Positions 53,332 to 60,484 of a stretch of 64,000 nt of DNA are shown piece after piece; the first letter of the stretch is position 1; every line of letters starts with the position of its first letter. The stretch is taken from NCBI GenBank assembly GCA_038843015.1, contig JAWBSH010000005.1, positions 62,001 to 126,000 on the forward strand, written 5' to 3'. The position numbers and the translations under genes are program-made. The notes under the pieces are model-generated. The model did no database searches. It had not been told where the DNA came from and saw only the letters and a program-made list of their open reading frames with translations. The DNA comes from Zestosphaera sp. (GTDB taxonomy: Archaea; Thermoproteota; Thermoprotei_A; Sulfolobales; NBVN01).

Positions 53332-54738
53332 TTAATACTTTCGTCGCGCTGCCAGACTCCTCAATACAAGTAGTGGTGTGAACTCAAGCCTACCTACATA
53401 CATAGCTAGTATCAACAAGATCTTAGCTGCTGGCGGTGCTGTAGGAGTAATCACTTCAACACTTAAGCCAACACAACTTAATGCTGAGACTGTCTCAAAT
53501 AAAGTGTCAATAAATAGGTACTCGCTACTGAATAATGTTATGAGTGATGATATGACGAACGCAAATACTGCGTATAGGACTATCAGCATGAAAGAAATAG
53601 ATACTTCGTCGTCACTTACACTCTGGCCCTGTATCACGACTCTCTTAACAACTGAGGGTGGTAAAACTATCTTCTCCGTATAGATATTCAGCTTCTTGAG
53701 GAGCATTATGAGTCTGAGGGTTTTTATTCCGCCCGCAGTAGAGAAAGTCATCCCCCCGAAAAACATTCCGAGTATCAGTAAAGACTTAGTAAAGTCTCTT
53801 AAACTCTTTAAAGAGCCTATGTTAAATCCTGTAGTGCTCATCCCTGATACCTGATTAAAGAACCCACTCAAGAAGTCTCTCTCTTCGAGAACGTAATATG
53901 TAGCTCCCGTAATCACTGAAAGAATGATTAGTATGAAGATGAAGTACCTCAACTCCTCTGACTTGAGTACTTCTCTGAAGTTACCCGTGACTAAGTTGTA
54001 GAGTACTACGAAGTTGAAAGCTCCTAGAATCATGAAGACTATGAATGGGGTTATTGAGTTTGGGGAGCCCGCGTATATTGCGTTGTAGCCTTCGCTATAC
54101 GTGGACATGCCTCCAGTAGCTATAGTAGTCATTATGTGTGTTAACGCGTCGAAAGGTGTTAGTCCTGACAAAACGTATGAAACAAAACCTACTAGAGTTA
54201 ATGTGACGTATACTAGGATTAGCCTCTTCGCGGTCTCATACATGTTCATGCCTATTCTTATCGGTCTTTCAAGACCGTAAACAGCTCTAGCAGTCTCGTA
54301 GAAGTAGGGTATCACGATCATGGCAAACACCACTATCCCTAACTCACCACTCCACTGCATAAGCGCCCTCCACATCAAGATAGATTTTTTCAGTGTAGAG
54401 GGGTTTAAGACCGTGAATCCAGTGCCCGTAAAACCACTCATGCTTTCGAAGAAAGCGTCAATAAAGTCTATCTTAACTTCAATCATCAAGATTAAGGCGC
54501 TTAAGGCAGGTATTATTAACCAAGCTAGTGAAGCTACTAAGAGAGACTCAATCACTGTTAAGCTCTGAGCCTTCTTAAAAGACATGTACCCAATAATCAC
54601 TAAAGCAACACCAAGTATTAGGAAAGAGTAGCTTAACTCATCACCTACTATCAAGTCAGTAAGTGGTATTAGAGTCATTAAGAAACCCACTATAGCTAGC
54701 AAGCCAGAGAGAGCGAACAAAACGTTTTTTAAACGCAT
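53332..54738 (-). CDS. trkH: TrkH-type potassium uptake protein
   Basis: A 468-residue K+ channel-like subunit with eight or more helices and four pore loops: GFTGTGFTV, ATGGMST, GMSTTGFNIG and LSCVGLSVEV. Each carries the selectivity glycine. The inner part GMTFSTAGGIKTLR is a TrkH hallmark. I chose ATG 54738; a TTG four codons earlier exists, but the TATA-like AATATTATTAA spacing favours the ATG with almost no leader. It works with the TrkA-type protein downstream. Confidence 0.9.
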   Translation of the reverse strand: MRLKNVLFALSGLLAIVGFLMTLIPLTDLIVGDELSYSFLILGVALVIIGYMSFKKAQSLTVIESLLVASLAWLIIPALSALILMIEVKIDFIDAFFESMSGFTGTGFTVLNPSTLKKSILMWRALMQWSGELGIVVFAMIVIPYFYETARAVYGLERPIRIGMNMYETAKRLILVYVTLTLVGFVSYVLSGLTPFDALTHIMTTIATGGMSTYSEGYNAIYAGSPNSITPFIVFMILGAFNFVVLYNLVTGNFREVLKSEELRYFIFILIILSVITGATYYVLEERDFLSGFFNQVSGMSTTGFNIGSLKSLRDFTKSLLILGMFFGGMTFSTAGGIKTLRLIMLLKKLNIYTEKIVLPPSVVKRVVIQGQSVSDDEVSISFMLIVLYAVFAFVISSLITLFSSEYLFIDTLFETVSALSCVGLSVEVITPTAPPAAKILLILAMYVGRLEFTPLLVLRSLAARRKY

Positions 54739-54848
54739 TCGAGAGCCCAATATTAGCTCATAAGAAGCCTTAATAATATTTCCGGCAACTCCATACGTTG
54801 AGCGTCCTTAATCAGTCTTATATCCTCGCGTAGCGTAATGAATACTTG

Positions 54849-55022
54849 GTGGTTAGATTAATCTCGTCGTGTGAGGAAGCCGAGATCAAGGTTGTCGGGA
54901 AGTCTGTATTTATAAAGCTTAAGTCAGGAGCTACTGCCTTCATACCTATTGATCAGGTCTGCACAGCTTTAGAGAAGTTCAGGATTTGCCCCCCGAAAGA
55001 CTCTAAGATCAAGTGTAGCTAA
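54849..55022 (+). CDS. Small leaderless open frame of 57 codons, unknown
   Basis: Starts at GTG (54849; a TTG precedes it at 54846) and ends at TAA 55020-55022. The product is rich in Lys, Ile and Val with four cysteines and has a regular strand pattern (IKVVGKSVFIKLKSG, then TAFIPIDQVC). TCTTATATCC at about 54815-54824 is a TATA-like element at 25-30 bases, so the mRNA would be leaderless. Codon choice resembles neighbouring genes. It overlaps the 3' end of the endonuclease IV gene by 4 bases. Not recognised; coding status is inferred. Confidence 0.5.
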   Translation: MVRLISSCEEAEIKVVGKSVFIKLKSGATAFIPIDQVCTALEKFRICPPKDSKIKCS

Positions 55023-55882
55023 GTGTGTAGTGTGTTTAACTCTTCAATCTTCTGCTTTATTAAGAGGGCGTCGCTTTCTAGACTCGGAGACTCACATATT
55101 ATGACTCCCTCAACGTTGTAGTTCTTCAAGGCCTTGACCGCGTCAACCCAGTTAAATCTCGAGTCTTTGAAGTCTAAGTGTCTTTTCTCTCCCCTATCAC
55201 CGTACTCTATGCCCGAGAGATGTATGTGCATGTTTTTCAAAGCTTCCTTGCCTAACCTAGCTTCTACTAATTCAAGAATCTCTTCAAATTCTCTCAGTTT
55301 GTTTATAGTTCCTCTACTCCTTGCGTAGAGGTGTGCGAAGTCGAGGGCTATGTGCGCCATCTCAACACCCTCGACAACAGCTATTACCTCTTCAAGAGAC
55401 CCGAACTCTGCTAACCCACCCATTGTCTCGGGTCTTACCCAGATCTTGACTCCCTCGTCAATCAGCTTAGAAACAACGTTCTTGAGTATATTCCTCACGA
55501 CACTCACTGCTGTTTCAGAACTTAGCTTGCCATAATAGCCGGGGTGGAAGACTAGTGACCAGGCGCCAGCAAGATACCCAACTCTAGCTGAGTTAAGTAT
55601 CCTCTCGACAGACTCTCTAACTGTTTTCTCCTCCTTAGACAGTAAGTTGATGTAGTATGGTGCGTGAACACTGAGAACAACACCCACCTCAGAAGCTACC
55701 TCCTTAAGAGAGGGAGCGTCCTCAGACTTAAGCCACACACCCCTCACAAACTCAATCTCCATAGCACTTAAGCCAAGCTCCCTAACCACTCTAACACCCC
55801 TCACTACCCCGGAACCCTTAGCAGATAAAGGAATGCCTGCAGGACCAACAAACAAACCACCAAGACCCAAACAAACCACCAC
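55019..55882 (-). CDS. nfo: Endonuclease IV (AP endonuclease)
   Basis: A 287-residue TIM-barrel DNA repair enzyme that cuts abasic sites. Zinc-ligand segments are all visible: SVHAPYYINL, LVFHPGYYG, RPETMGG, ALDFAHLYAR, NMHIHLSGIEYG and VIICESP. Length fits (about 280). The start is uncertain: GTG 55882 is given, but TATA position on the minus strand and the family's usual beginning (IGPAGIPLS) suggest that translation might start up to ten codons later. Confidence 0.87.
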   Translation of the reverse strand: MVVCLGLGGLFVGPAGIPLSAKGSGVVRGVRVVRELGLSAMEIEFVRGVWLKSEDAPSLKEVASEVGVVLSVHAPYYINLLSKEEKTVRESVERILNSARVGYLAGAWSLVFHPGYYGKLSSETAVSVVRNILKNVVSKLIDEGVKIWVRPETMGGLAEFGSLEEVIAVVEGVEMAHIALDFAHLYARSRGTINKLREFEEILELVEARLGKEALKNMHIHLSGIEYGDRGEKRHLDFKDSRFNWVDAVKALKNYNVEGVIICESPSLESDALLIKQKIEELNTLHT

Positions 55883-55941
55883 ATAAATATGAACTAAGAA
55901 AACATAAAACTACAAAACAGACAGAAAATAAGAAAACAAAG

Positions 55942-56003
55942 TGGTAGCGGGGGGTGGATTTGAACCACCGACCTCGGGGTCTCACACGACCCTCAGTAGA
56001 CCC
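55942..56003 (-). tRNA. 3' half of a split initiator tRNA-Met, with leader
   Basis: Read on the minus strand, 55980 to 55942 gives A38, the anticodon 3' strand CCCCG, variable AGGTC, T-arm GGTGG-TTCAAAT-CCACC, acceptor CCCCGCT, A and CCA. No 5' half (AGCGGGG...) occurs in the roughly 100 bases on either side. An acceptor ending in CGCT-A implies an A1-U72 pair and AGCGGGG, the archaeal initiator form. A 23-base leader (55981-56003) precedes it, and a TATA box at 56027-56034 places the transcription start at about 56003. The leader bases before the splice point can pair (three of four) with CUCA of a CAT anticodon loop. Interpreted as a trans-spliced tRNA half. Confidence 0.75.
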
Positions 56004-56026
56004 ATAAATCCTAAAACAACCATACC

Positions 56027-56034
56027 TTATAAAG
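56027..56034 (-). promoter_or_regulatory. TATA box of the tRNA half gene
   Basis: CTTTATAA on the minus strand, centred about 27 bases before the first base of the GC-rich leader. Such a close promoter supports separate transcription of the 3' half. Confidence 0.65.
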
Positions 56035-56109
56035 TTTTCGCCTAGAAACACAAGCCACAAAATAAGAAGAGAAACACAATTTAAAGCTCTATTACGCATA
56101 GTAGTAAAG

Positions 56110-56184
56110 GGGCCCGTAGCCCAGTCAGGATAGGGCGCCGGCCTCCGGAGCCGGAGGTCCCGGGTTCAAATCCCGGCGGGCCCG
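56110..56184 (+). tRNA. tRNA-Arg (CCG)
   Basis: 75 bases, no intron. Acceptor GGGCCCG/CGGGCCC, discriminator G, anticodon stem CCGGC/GCCGG with loop CTCCGGA and anticodon CCG at 56145-56147, T-arm CCGGG-TTCAAAT-CCCGG. CCA is not encoded. TTTAAAG at 56080-56086 is a likely TATA box. It is divergent from the tRNA half, about 107 bases away. Confidence 0.95.
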
Positions 56185-56593
56185 CTTATACCCATGCATG
56201 GTGATGGCTTGTAAAACCATCGTTTTAAACAGTTTCTGCGGACTGCCAGAGCACGAAGCCCGAGATGTATATCAACATTCCAGTGATGTGCAGAAGAACG
56301 AGATTAACATAACACGCTATGAGTTTAGATGGTTTACTCATGTTGTTGAAATCTCTAGGTTATAATGCTGACTAAAATTAATGAATTTTAGTATGACTAC
56401 CTGATCTTTCTTCAGGACCTCATATAGGGTATTGCGAATAAACTCGTTTGTAAAATCATAAGTGGCTACCTATCTCGCTTCCTAGAAACTAAGCTCTAAA
56501 CTACGTAACAAAGGAAAACCTAGGAAAATACAATATTAAAGCTTAGTTAGTATAGTCTTTATATGGAGGAGAATTAGTTGTGGTGAGTACTAA
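56185..56593. other. Gene-free stretch between tRNA-Arg and the HEPN/MNT pair
   Basis: About 400 AT-rich bases. Just after the tRNA lie a palindrome (CCATGCATGG, 56192-56201) and a small hairpin GATGG/CCATC followed by TTTT (about 56203-56225), which may end tRNA transcription. TCTTTATATGG near 56549-56560 is a likely promoter for the HEPN gene. I see no coding frame and no repeat of the tRNA 3' end that would mark an attachment site. Confidence 0.5.
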
Positions 56594-56992
56594 ATGAGGG
56601 GTGAGGCTTTAAGATGGTTTAATGAGGCTTTGTGGGATCTTGATACAGCCAAAATTCTATATAGGGAGAGGAGATTTAATGCGGCTGCATTCTACTCTCA
56701 CCAAGCAGCTGAAAAGGCTTGTAAGGCGCTTCTCTACAATGTTAATGAGGCTCCATGGGGGCATAGTGTTAGGGAGCTCCTCGCACGGTACTATAGTAGA
56801 CTCGGTGAGACTCCCCCAAATGACCTTATGACCTATGCGAGAGAATTGGATAGGCATTATATACCGTCTAGGTATCCAAACGCCCATCCAGCTGGAACGC
56901 CTCACGAAGCCTATGACGAAGAGACTTCGAGAAGGGCTCTAGACGCGGCTGAGAGAGTGATTCAATTTGTCAAAAACGTACTTAGACTATGA
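56594..56992 (+). CDS. HEPN-domain toxin of a HEPN/MNT system
   Basis: A 132-residue all-helical HEPN protein. The N-terminal ALWDLDTAKILYRERRFNAA and FYSHQAAEKACKALL are standard. The catalytic R-x4-H motif of HEPN ribonucleases is R93-YPNA-H98, in the typical context HYIPSRYPNAHPAGTPHEAY. ATG with GGTGAG upstream. It overlaps the MNT gene by 26 bases. Such pairs act as toxin-antitoxin or phage-defence modules, the partner modifying and silencing the HEPN nuclease. Confidence 0.9.
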   Translation: MRGEALRWFNEALWDLDTAKILYRERRFNAAAFYSHQAAEKACKALLYNVNEAPWGHSVRELLARYYSRLGETPPNDLMTYARELDRHYIPSRYPNAHPAGTPHEAYDEETSRRALDAAERVIQFVKNVLRL

Positions 56993-57386
56993 AGGGTTAT
57001 CAGAAGTTATTAAGAGGATTTTAAGCAGTTTTAAAGCATATGCAGTGATACTTTTTGGTTCTCGCGCTAGAGGGGATTATAAGCCGTGGAGCGATTACGA
57101 TATATTGATAATAGCTGATTTTAGAGAGAGATACCTAGATAGGATAGGAAATATTTTAGAGTTAGTAAGCAACATAAATATAAACATAGAACCCCACCCA
57201 TACACTCTTAATGAAGCTACTGAAATGCTTAAGAAGGGGAATCCAATAATTATTGATGCGCTTTCGGAAGGTATAATCCTATATAGTAGGGAGGAATTTA
57301 AGGAACTTCTCAAACTTTATGAAGAACTTCTGAGAAAAGGACTTAAAAAATCAGAAACCTCGGTGATTATACCACCTACTACCTAA
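56967..57386 (+). CDS. MNT-type nucleotidyltransferase antitoxin
   Basis: A 139-residue minimal nucleotidyltransferase. The catalytic motif GSRARGDYKPWSDYDILI begins at residue 31 (G31-S32, D43, D45), with a third acidic strand INIEPHPYT near 72-77. MntA-type proteins add AMP or nucleotides to a tyrosine of their HEPN partner. Here the HEPN protein has Tyr residues near its motif (Y89, Y94) that could be targets. TTG start, translationally coupled to the HEPN gene. Confidence 0.9.
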   Translation: MSKTYLDYEGLSEVIKRILSSFKAYAVILFGSRARGDYKPWSDYDILIIADFRERYLDRIGNILELVSNININIEPHPYTLNEATEMLKKGNPIIIDALSEGIILYSREEFKELLKLYEELLRKGLKKSETSVIIPPTT

Positions 57387-57439
57387 GCTAACCTTCTTCC
57401 CACCCTAAAGGGCGAGGCTTTCGGGTTGCGAGTTTGTAT

Positions 57440-57660
57440 TAAGTGATGTCATCACCTCATCTCTTTCCCCGTATCCCACATCTTGCGTACTTGAGGAATA
57501 AGTTAATGCACGCGACTATGTCTGACTACGTCTTTGTCGCCCCGTGAATCCACATTCAGTGCATCGCAACACTCTACTACCGCCTAGTGCAACTGTTTTG
57601 GGTTTCATAAAGGTCTATAAGGGGTTGACGTAAGTTACTTTATTGTGGGTTAAGCTTACC
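57440..57660 (-). pseudogene. tnpB: Decayed tnpB C-terminus (IS200/IS605-type)
   Basis: On the minus strand, frame by frame, the pieces read HNKVTYVNPL, an in-frame stop, KPKTVALGGSRVLRCTECG, then after a +1 shift DKDVV, and after another shift DIVACINLFLKYARCG. Put together this is the zinc ribbon and final catalytic Asp region of archaeal TnpB (CxxC, then DxDxVAxxNL). At least one stop and two frameshifts are present. No start, N-terminal part or tnpA is visible, so it is a relic. Confidence 0.65.
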
Positions 57661-57666
57661 CACAAT
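57642..57666. repeat. Perfect inverted repeat inside the IS relic
   Basis: ATTGTGGGT (57642-57650), seven-base loop TAAGCTT, and ACCCACAAT (57658-57666): nine perfect pairs. It sits where the readable minus-strand tnpB fragment begins. Subterminal hairpins of this size occur in IS200/IS605 ends, but no second copy is seen. Confidence 0.6.
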
Positions 57667-58003
57667 GTGAGTGTGTAGTGAAGACCCGAGTAGGTGGGGT
57701 ATCTAAAGCCAGTATGTGGGGGTTTCCCCACAGCAATGAACCAGAGCTAGGTGAGGGCGAGCCGTGGGTGGGGTTACCCTGAAAGAGTAGAGACCGATGA
57801 TAAGACCTCCAATGAAAAGGGGCCTGAGGTCAATGAAGCCAAGGGTCGACAACAAACATGAAACCCAAACCCCGTCTTTGGGCCTACTCCCACATCTAGG
57901 GCGTTACACGTAGTCTTGAGAGAAGTTGTGAGTTCCTGACTTGCTAATATTTTCATTGCCTCTTAACTTTCTGACTAACGGAACTGCTAAGTAGTGTCAT
58001 GTA
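57667..58003. other. Gene-free, G-rich stretch, probably rest of the IS relic
   Basis: About 340 bases without a credible gene. On the plus strand, interrupted frames read like a Glu/Pro/Gly-rich TnpB tail (NEPELGEGEPWVGLP, then after a shift TDDKTSNEKGPEVNEAKG). If so, it points away from the minus-strand fragment, meaning an inversion or two different relics. GGGGGTTTCCCC near 57718 and other runs give it an RNA-like look. Weak evidence. Confidence 0.3.
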
Positions 58004-58501
58004 TTATCTTATCGCGCTTCTTCCGTAGGGGTCTGTGAGTATTATGGTAAAGCTTATTTCGCCGTTCATTGCTTTCTTAATTCTATTAACGAATTCGTTG
58101 CATTGATTACTTTCTTCAAAACACTCTGTTGGAGTGTTTTCCAGTATTCTTTCTAGGAGTCCCTCGACGGTAGTTATGTAGCCTTGTGCCGCGGGCCCCG
58201 GGAATATCTCGACTCCTAGTTCAGGTATTTCTATGCTTGCAGTAGAAGACTTAATAACGAGCGCGTTCAAGTCTCTTGCTTCCCTTACTGGAAAAACTAT
58301 CTTGACCTCACCTTCGTGCTCCAGAGTACTCACGTCAGACCTCTTATAACCGCAATTACTGCATTTCCACACCTCAATAATTATTTTGTTGAAGTAAGGC
58401 ACTTCATATACGTAAGCACTTACTTCTAATTTTTCGCTACCACATACAGGACACTTACCCTCACTACTGAAGACTTTATTTAGTTCCATCACGCCACACA
58501 C
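58004..58501 (-). CDS. ZPR1-type zinc finger protein
   Basis: A 165-residue archaeal ZPR1-domain protein. The zinc site is C17-x2-C20 (KCPVCG) and C47-x2-C50 (WKCSNCG), separated by an ALVYEVPYFNKIIIEV-like strand pair (VYEVPYFNKIII). A beta domain follows with TVEGLLERI, the usual ZPR1 core. In eukaryotes ZPR1 helps fold elongation factor 1A; the archaeal role is likely related to translation but is not settled. GTG 58501 or ATG 58489 could be the start. Confidence 0.88.
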   Translation of the reverse strand: MCGVMELNKVFSSEGKCPVCGSEKLEVSAYVYEVPYFNKIIIEVWKCSNCGYKRSDVSTLEHEGEVKIVFPVREARDLNALVIKSSTASIEIPELGVEIFPGPAAQGYITTVEGLLERILENTPTECFEESNQCNEFVNRIKKAMNGEISFTIILTDPYGRSAIR

Positions 58502-58537
58502 TAAAACATAACTTACTCAAGTACTTATTAAGTTAGT

Positions 58538-59254
58538 ATGAGTGAGATATATGAGCTAAACGGTGCTGTAGCAGTGATAGATGGAATCCTTGAGGTACTT
58601 AAGTCTCTCGAAACAGTCTTTCTAGGTCCGTTCTTAATCAGCTTAATAAGTAACTCTATCCCATTCGTTTCACTCCCTTACTTGCTAGTAATAATAGGGC
58701 TTGCATTCAAGTATACAAGCTTATACGATAGAGTCTTACTAGTGATTTCTTCAGCGTTGGGGGCCTCCATAGGTAAGATCCTCATATACTTCATTGGGAA
58801 AGGATTTTCTAAACTCTTAAGTAAGAGTAGTAAAAAGAATCTAGAACTCTTCAACAAGATTGCTAAGAAGTCTCTCGCGCTAGCCATATTCGTTTTCGCG
58901 GCGCTACCATTGCCTGACGACATACTCTACCTCCCCCTAGGACTCTCAGGCTTTTCTCTGGTGGTGTATTTCTTCTCAGTCTTTCTAGGTAAGTTGTTCT
59001 TAAAGAGTATTGCGGTGTTTTACGGGAGTATCCTAGCTTCTCTGAGTGAGGAGCTAGGATACCACACGATACCTATCCTCATAGCAGTCTCTCTAGTATT
59101 CTCCTACTATATCATAAAGATCGACTGGTCTAAAGTAGTCGAAGCACATATAGACAGAGGTCTCAAAGCCTCAATTAAGTGTATAATGCTGGAGTTAAGT
59201 CTAGTAAGCAAGGGAATCGTAGAGGACCTTAAAAAAGTGCTTACCCAGGCTTAA
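58538..59254 (+). CDS. VTT/DedA-like membrane protein
   Basis: A 238-residue protein with five or six helices. ISNSIPFVSLPYLLVIIGLA, GKILIYFIGKGFSKLL and ALPLPDDILYLPLGLSG together match the re-entrant loops and glycine/proline motif of the VTT (SNARE-associated, DedA) family. Some members flip lipid carriers such as C55-P or dolichol phosphate. The gene is convergent with the amidohydrolase (14-base overlap of the ends). Confidence 0.72.
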   Translation: MSEIYELNGAVAVIDGILEVLKSLETVFLGPFLISLISNSIPFVSLPYLLVIIGLAFKYTSLYDRVLLVISSALGASIGKILIYFIGKGFSKLLSKSSKKNLELFNKIAKKSLALAIFVFAALPLPDDILYLPLGLSGFSLVVYFFSVFLGKLFLKSIAVFYGSILASLSEELGYHTIPILIAVSLVFSYYIIKIDWSKVVEAHIDRGLKASIKCIMLELSLVSKGIVEDLKKVLTQA

Positions 59255-60479
59255 AGAATTCGTTAAGAATCTCTGCTAGAACTTCACGTGCTTTGTCTAC
59301 TGATTTCTGCGCGTGTGTAAGTCTCCCACTACTGAAGACTAGAGAACCTGACACGTAGACTTCTTCGACGACTGAGTTACACCAACTCACGAGAGCTACA
59401 GGATTCCCTAAAACCGGATTCTCAACAGACCACACAACCAAGTCCGCGTCCTCTCCTTCAATCAACTCACCCTTACCGAACCCTAAGCTCCTATACGCGA
59501 CCGTAGTCGCGAGAAGGAAAGCTTCTTGTAGATTAGGGAGTCCCTCCCCCTCATAGTGAAGGAGTGCGTAGGCCCTCAAGTCATCTCTTATGTCGTAAGT
59601 TGGGGCTACATCAACACCTATAGTCACGTTCGACTGACTCCTCAAGTAACTCTTCACCGGCGCTCTCCCGTCACCTAAGAGTATATTAGATCTTGGAGCG
59701 TGTGAGATTACGAAGTTACTGTAAGACAGCACGTCCGCTACTTCCTCAGCCCACACAGCATGGGCTACAATAGCGTTCACTCTATCTAAACCAACAAATC
59801 TCACGAAATCTCTGAGACTCATTGAGTACTTACTCTTAAGCCACACAAGATCTTCAAAAACTTCTGCCAGGTGTGTGTGGACCCCTAACTCGCGTTCTCT
59901 AGCTAAATCAACTACTTCTCTGAAGAGGTCTGGGGGAAGCAACCTAGGAGTGCAGGGTCCTAACCTCACCCTGACCTTAGGTTCATCAACTATCTTGAGT
60001 AGACTTAAGTTCTCTTCTAGAGCTTCCTCATAACTCTCGAAGATACCTCGATTCATTATAGGGACACTCAAGTCTGCTTTAACGCCACTCTCTAAGACCG
60101 CCTTGTAAACCATGTCTTCATTAACGTGCATGTCTGCGAAAGCTGTGACTCCTGAAGCAAGAAGTTCTCTTATAGCTAGCAGAGACGCGTAGTAACTAAC
60201 TTCCGGATTCTCTCTTAAAAACCTCTCCCAACCCCACACGAAATTCTTAACCCAATCATCTAGATTCATACCAGATACAACAGTGTTTCTTATTGGGTAG
60301 AGACCTAAGTGAGTGTGCGTGGTTGCCATGCCGTGCGTGATGATCTTCACTCTGTCAGGTTTCTCTGCGGTTTCTGGAGCTGCGTACACTTCCTTAATTC
60401 TAGTATCGAAACGTACGCAAGCTTTAGATAACCAAAGGTAGGGGTTTATCACTACGTAATCTCCGCACACTTCATTCAA
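59241..60479 (-). CDS. Amidohydrolase of the TrzN/MtaD-type deaminase family
   Basis: A 412-residue metal-dependent hydrolase. Zinc ligands are in THTHLG (H55, H57), HTHLAEVFED, and HAVWA, with the late Asp in GVDVAPTYDIRDD. This set fits purine/adenosine-type deaminases or related chlorohydrolases (methylthioadenosine/SAH deaminase, DadD). The usual GTD(N/G)xxS motif is changed to GVDVAPTYD, so the substrate is uncertain. It starts 5 bases after the AglB stop and so is in the same operon. Confidence 0.8.
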   Translation of the reverse strand: MNEVCGDYVVINPYLWLSKACVRFDTRIKEVYAAPETAEKPDRVKIITHGMATTHTHLGLYPIRNTVVSGMNLDDWVKNFVWGWERFLRENPEVSYYASLLAIRELLASGVTAFADMHVNEDMVYKAVLESGVKADLSVPIMNRGIFESYEEALEENLSLLKIVDEPKVRVRLGPCTPRLLPPDLFREVVDLARERELGVHTHLAEVFEDLVWLKSKYSMSLRDFVRFVGLDRVNAIVAHAVWAEEVADVLSYSNFVISHAPRSNILLGDGRAPVKSYLRSQSNVTIGVDVAPTYDIRDDLRAYALLHYEGEGLPNLQEAFLLATTVAYRSLGFGKGELIEGEDADLVVWSVENPVLGNPVALVSWCNSVVEEVYVSGSLVFSSGRLTHAQKSVDKAREVLAEILNEFFKPG

Positions 60480-60484
60480 GTGTT

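Noticed and set aside
55818-56099. Minus-strand open frame of 93 codons over the tRNA half
   Set aside because: It contains the tRNA 3' half and the start of the endonuclease IV gene in another frame, with no coding character.
55942-56110. tRNA-iMet as a normal gene with a long intron, or as a permuted gene
   Set aside because: I looked for AGCGGGG and CGGGGCTCATA on the minus strand up to tRNA-Arg and about 100 bases downstream of the CCA; neither is there, and a TATA box lies directly before the half.
57790-57840. Candidate C/D box sRNA (CGATGATA ... CCTGAGG)
   Set aside because: The C box does not match RTGATGA and no internal D'/C' pair with proper spacing exists.
56110-58003. Attachment site duplication of the tRNA-Arg 3' end
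   Set aside because: No second copy of the tRNA-Arg T-arm/acceptor sequence was found up to 58 kb.
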